This document shows positions 61,714-64,000 of a stretch of 64,000 bases of DNA, piece by piece. Origin of the DNA: Novacetimonas pomaceti (GTDB lineage: Bacteria; Pseudomonadota; Alphaproteobacteria; Acetobacterales; Acetobacteraceae); NCBI RefSeq assembly GCF_003207955.1, contig NZ_NOXG01000002.1, forward strand, positions 62,001-126,000. The letters are read 5' to 3'. Position numbers and translations under genes: made by a program. Within the stretch, counting starts at the first letter, position 1. The number at the start of each line of letters is the position of its first letter. Below the pieces are notes generated by a model. The model had not been told where the DNA came from, did no database searches, and saw only the letters and a list, made by a program, of their open reading frames with translations.

Positions 61714-63123
61714 ATGAGTGTGACGCACACCAAGAACAGCACCGCGCGGCAGAACTGGACGCCCGGAAGCTGGCGGTCGTTTCCGATCCGGCAGATGCCG
61801 TCCTATCCCGATCCCGTCGCGCTGGAGGCGGTGGAGGCGCGCCTGCGCCGCTATCCCCCGCTGGTGTTCGCGGGCGAGGCGCGACGCCTGAAATCCCATC
61901 TGGCGCAGGCGGCGCGGGGCGGGGCCTTCGTCCTGCAGGGGGGCGCGTGCGCCGAAAGCTTCAGCGAGTTCACGGCCGATATCGTGCGCGATACCTTCCG
62001 CGTGCTGCTGCAGATGGCGGTGGTCCTGACATTCGGGGCCAAGGTTCCGGTCATCAAGCTCGGCCGTATGGCCGGGCAGTACGCAAAGCCGCGCTCCTCC
62101 GACAACGAGACGCGCGATGGCGTGACGCTGCCGTCCTATCGCGGGGACAACATCAACGGCTCCGCCTTTACGGCCGAATCGCGCATTCCCGACCCGGCCC
62201 GCATGGAGACCGGCTATTTCCAGTCGGCCGGCACCATGAACCTGCTGCGCGCGTTCGCGAGCGGCGGCTATGCCAACCTGCACGAGGTGCATCGCTGGAA
62301 CCTTGGCTTCGTCGAACGCTCCCCCCTGGCGCAGCGTTACGGGCAGCTTGCCGAACGCATTGGCGAGACGCTGGATTTCATGGCCGCGTGCGGGCTTACG
62401 ACCGCAACCACGCCCCAGCTGGACGAGACGGAGTTCTATACCTCGCACGAGGCGCTGCTGCTGGGGTATGAGCAGGCGCTGACGCGCATCGATTCGACCT
62501 CGGGCGAATGGTATGACTGCTCGGCGCATTTCGTATGGATCGGGGACCGGACGCGCCAGCCCGACGGCGCGCATGTGGAATTCCTGCGCGGCGTGCGCAA
62601 CCCGATCGGGATCAAGGTCGGCCCGACGACGACGATCGGCGATCTCGAACACCTGCTCGATATCCTCAACCCCACGGACGAAGCGGGGCGCATCTCGCTC
62701 ATTTCGCGCATGGGGGCGGGCAAGGTGCATGACCACCTGCCGCAGCTGCTGCGCAAGGTGCAGGCGACGGGACGCACGGTCACATGGCTGTGCGATCCCA
62801 TGCATGGCAATACCAGTTCGACGGCGAATGGGGTAAAGACCCGCTCGTTCGACGCCATCCTGGGGGAAATCAAGGGCTTTTTCGATGTGTTCGAGGCAGA
62901 GGGCGGCGTGCCCGGCGGCGTGCATTTCGAAATGACGGGCCAGAATGTCACGGAATGCACCGGCGGGGCGCAATGCCTGACCGAAGATGACCTGGGCGAG
63001 CGGTACGAGACATTCTGCGATCCGCGCCTGAATGCCGAGCAGTCGCTGGAAATGGCGTTCCTGCTGTCGGAAGAGCTGAAGACGCGCATGAACAGGGTGC
63101 GCGCCGCCGAAGGCGAAAAGTAA
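61714..63123 (+). CDS. 3-deoxy-7-phosphoheptulonate synthase, class II
   Basis: The first step of the shikimate pathway: condenses phosphoenolpyruvate and erythrose 4-phosphate. It is the plant-like class II (AroA_II) type: WRSFPIRQMPSYPD, the metal-binding Cys of LQGGACAESFSEF, RMAGQYAKPRSSD, SHEALLLGYEQAL, LCDPMHGNTSSTANGVKTRS and GGVHFEMTGQNVTECTGG all match. 469 residues. CAGGAAACG precedes the ATG as a ribosome-binding site. pncB follows after 52 bp. Confidence 0.95.
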   Translation: MSVTHTKNSTARQNWTPGSWRSFPIRQMPSYPDPVALEAVEARLRRYPPLVFAGEARRLKSHLAQAARGGAFVLQGGACAESFSEFTADIVRDTFRVLLQMAVVLTFGAKVPVIKLGRMAGQYAKPRSSDNETRDGVTLPSYRGDNINGSAFTAESRIPDPARMETGYFQSAGTMNLLRAFASGGYANLHEVHRWNLGFVERSPLAQRYGQLAERIGETLDFMAACGLTTATTPQLDETEFYTSHEALLLGYEQALTRIDSTSGEWYDCSAHFVWIGDRTRQPDGAHVEFLRGVRNPIGIKVGPTTTIGDLEHLLDILNPTDEAGRISLISRMGAGKVHDHLPQLLRKVQATGRTVTWLCDPMHGNTSSTANGVKTRSFDAILGEIKGFFDVFEAEGGVPGGVHFEMTGQNVTECTGGAQCLTEDDLGERYETFCDPRLNAEQSLEMAFLLSEELKTRMNRVRAAEGEK

Positions 63124-63175
63124 AAGCCATGCGTGCCGCGCGGCATCCGCCATCGTGGCAGTGACGGAGGGGAAC

Positions 63176-64000
63176 ATGTCCATTCCCGGCGGGGACACAT
63201 CATCGGGGCAGGCCGCGGCAGCCCCGCTGTCGTCCTGCGACGTGCCGGATGACGCGACGATCAGGGCGCGCACCGATGCCTATTTCAACCGCACGCGCGA
63301 CATCGTCACCCATTTCGGGGACTGCACCGTCACCTATGCGCTGTTCCTGCGCCGTCCGGTCGTTTCCGCCCCACGGCTGATGGTCGATTGGCTGGAGCGC
63401 GTGGCCCGGGCGCGCGGGATGGAGGTGACGTGCGAGGTCATGTTCCCCGAGGGGACATGGGTCGGCGCGGGGGAACCGCTGGTCTATGTCACGGGGTCGT
63501 TCGCGCGGCTTGCGGATCTGGAAACGCTGCTCCTGCAGCAGCTGGGGCCGGTGTGCGTCGCCGCGCATAATGCCTACCAGATGGCGCTGGCGCTTCCGAA
63601 CGTGCGTTTCATGGCGATGGAGGCGCGGCACTGCGCCGGGTATGAAATGCAGGTCCAGATGGCCTATGGCGCATCGGTCGGCAGCCGCGCCGCGCAGGCC
63701 GAGGGCGCATTGGGGTTCATCGGGGGCGCCAACGATGCCACCGCGCCGTATTTCGATACCGCCTTCGGGCTTGGCACGATGCCGCATGCCCTGATCGGGT
63801 ATGCCGGATCGACCCTGCGCGCGGCGGAGATGTTCCATGAGGTCTATCCCGACTCCGACCTGGTCGTGCTGGTGGATTATTTCGGCCGGGAACTGACGGA
63901 CGGGCTGGAGGTGTGCCGCCGTTTTCCCGACCTTGCGGCGGCGGGACGGCTCAGCCTGCGGCTTGATACCCATGGTGGCCGTTTTCTGGAGGGGCTGGAC
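63176..64000 (+). CDS. pncB: Nicotinate phosphoribosyltransferase, N-terminal part
   Basis: NAD salvage: makes nicotinate mononucleotide from nicotinate and PRPP. The frame runs from the ATG at 63176 (GGAGGGGAAC upstream) through the right window edge without a stop, giving 275 codons. Family features are TDAYFNRTRDIVTHFGD near the start, EARHCAGYEMQVQMAYG, GFIGGANDATAPYFDTAFGL, GTMPHALIGY, and the last visible LDTHGGRFLEGLD. The C-terminal third lies outside the window. Confidence 0.85.
   Translation, partial: MSIPGGDTSSGQAAAAPLSSCDVPDDATIRARTDAYFNRTRDIVTHFGDCTVTYALFLRRPVVSAPRLMVDWLERVARARGMEVTCEVMFPEGTWVGAGEPLVYVTGSFARLADLETLLLQQLGPVCVAAHNAYQMALALPNVRFMAMEARHCAGYEMQVQMAYGASVGSRAAQAEGALGFIGGANDATAPYFDTAFGLGTMPHALIGYAGSTLRAAEMFHEVYPDSDLVVLVDYFGRELTDGLEVCRRFPDLAAAGRLSLRLDTHGGRFLEGLD

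Overview
The window is GC-rich, densely packed chromosomal DNA from an acetic acid bacterium (Alphaproteobacteria, Acetobacteraceae). The decisive marker is a complete type I bacterial cellulose locus (cmcAx, ccpAx, a fused bcsAB, bcsC, bcsD, bglAx), which points to Komagataeibacter, Novacetimonas or a close Gluconacetobacter relative. Other alphaproteobacterial signatures are the dusB-ntrB-ntrC-ntrY-ntrX-hfq-hflX string, rluD next to rpoH, a fused ispDF, an ATP12-type chaperone, the erpA/xth-dgt-argS-SPOR-scpA-scpB-tatB-tatC-serS block, and an EipB-like (DUF1849) envelope protein. I see no phage, transposase, CRISPR array or rRNA operon.

Layout. 1-2.6 kb: tail of an AsmA-like gene, ATP12 chaperone, and ispDF on the minus strand. 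2.8-12 kb: nitrogen regulation (dusB, ntrBC, ntrYX) followed by hfq-hflX. 12-21.5 kb: housekeeping genes (inositol-phosphatase family, mazG, argC, tRNA-Leu, serC, hisZ, purA, rpoH, rluD, a small membrane protein). 21.6-37.2 kb: tRNA-Glu, an NsrR-like Rrf2 regulator, a 626-bp regulatory region holding a perfect FNR-type box, then the cellulose genes. 37.2-46.7 kb: an exported chorismate-lyase-like protein, cupin, Nudix hydrolase, htpG, mtnA, aspS, DUF1849 protein, xth and erpA. 46.8-55.4 kb: dgt to serS. 55.7-64 kb: a SUV3-like helicase, ferredoxin-NADP reductase, glutathione reductase, a small secreted protein, class II DAHP synthase, and the first part of nicotinate phosphoribosyltransferase running off the right edge.

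How parts work together. cmcAx and ccpAx (overlapping), then bcsAB, bcsC and bcsD (overlapping starts and stops), encode a translationally coupled cellulose synthase and secretion machine; bglAx follows after its own terminator. The control region upstream has an FNR-like palindrome and a second near-palindrome, and lies next to a redox/NO-type regulator, so oxygen or NO control of cellulose synthesis is the main hypothesis from this window. Four copies of a roughly 120-bp three-arm palindromic element sit at gene 3' ends and are the main non-coding repeat. Odd details include an NtrC whose GAFTGA loop reads GAFAGA, an in-frame hexanucleotide repeat in ccpAx, and the lack of nagZ and tatA at their customary places.
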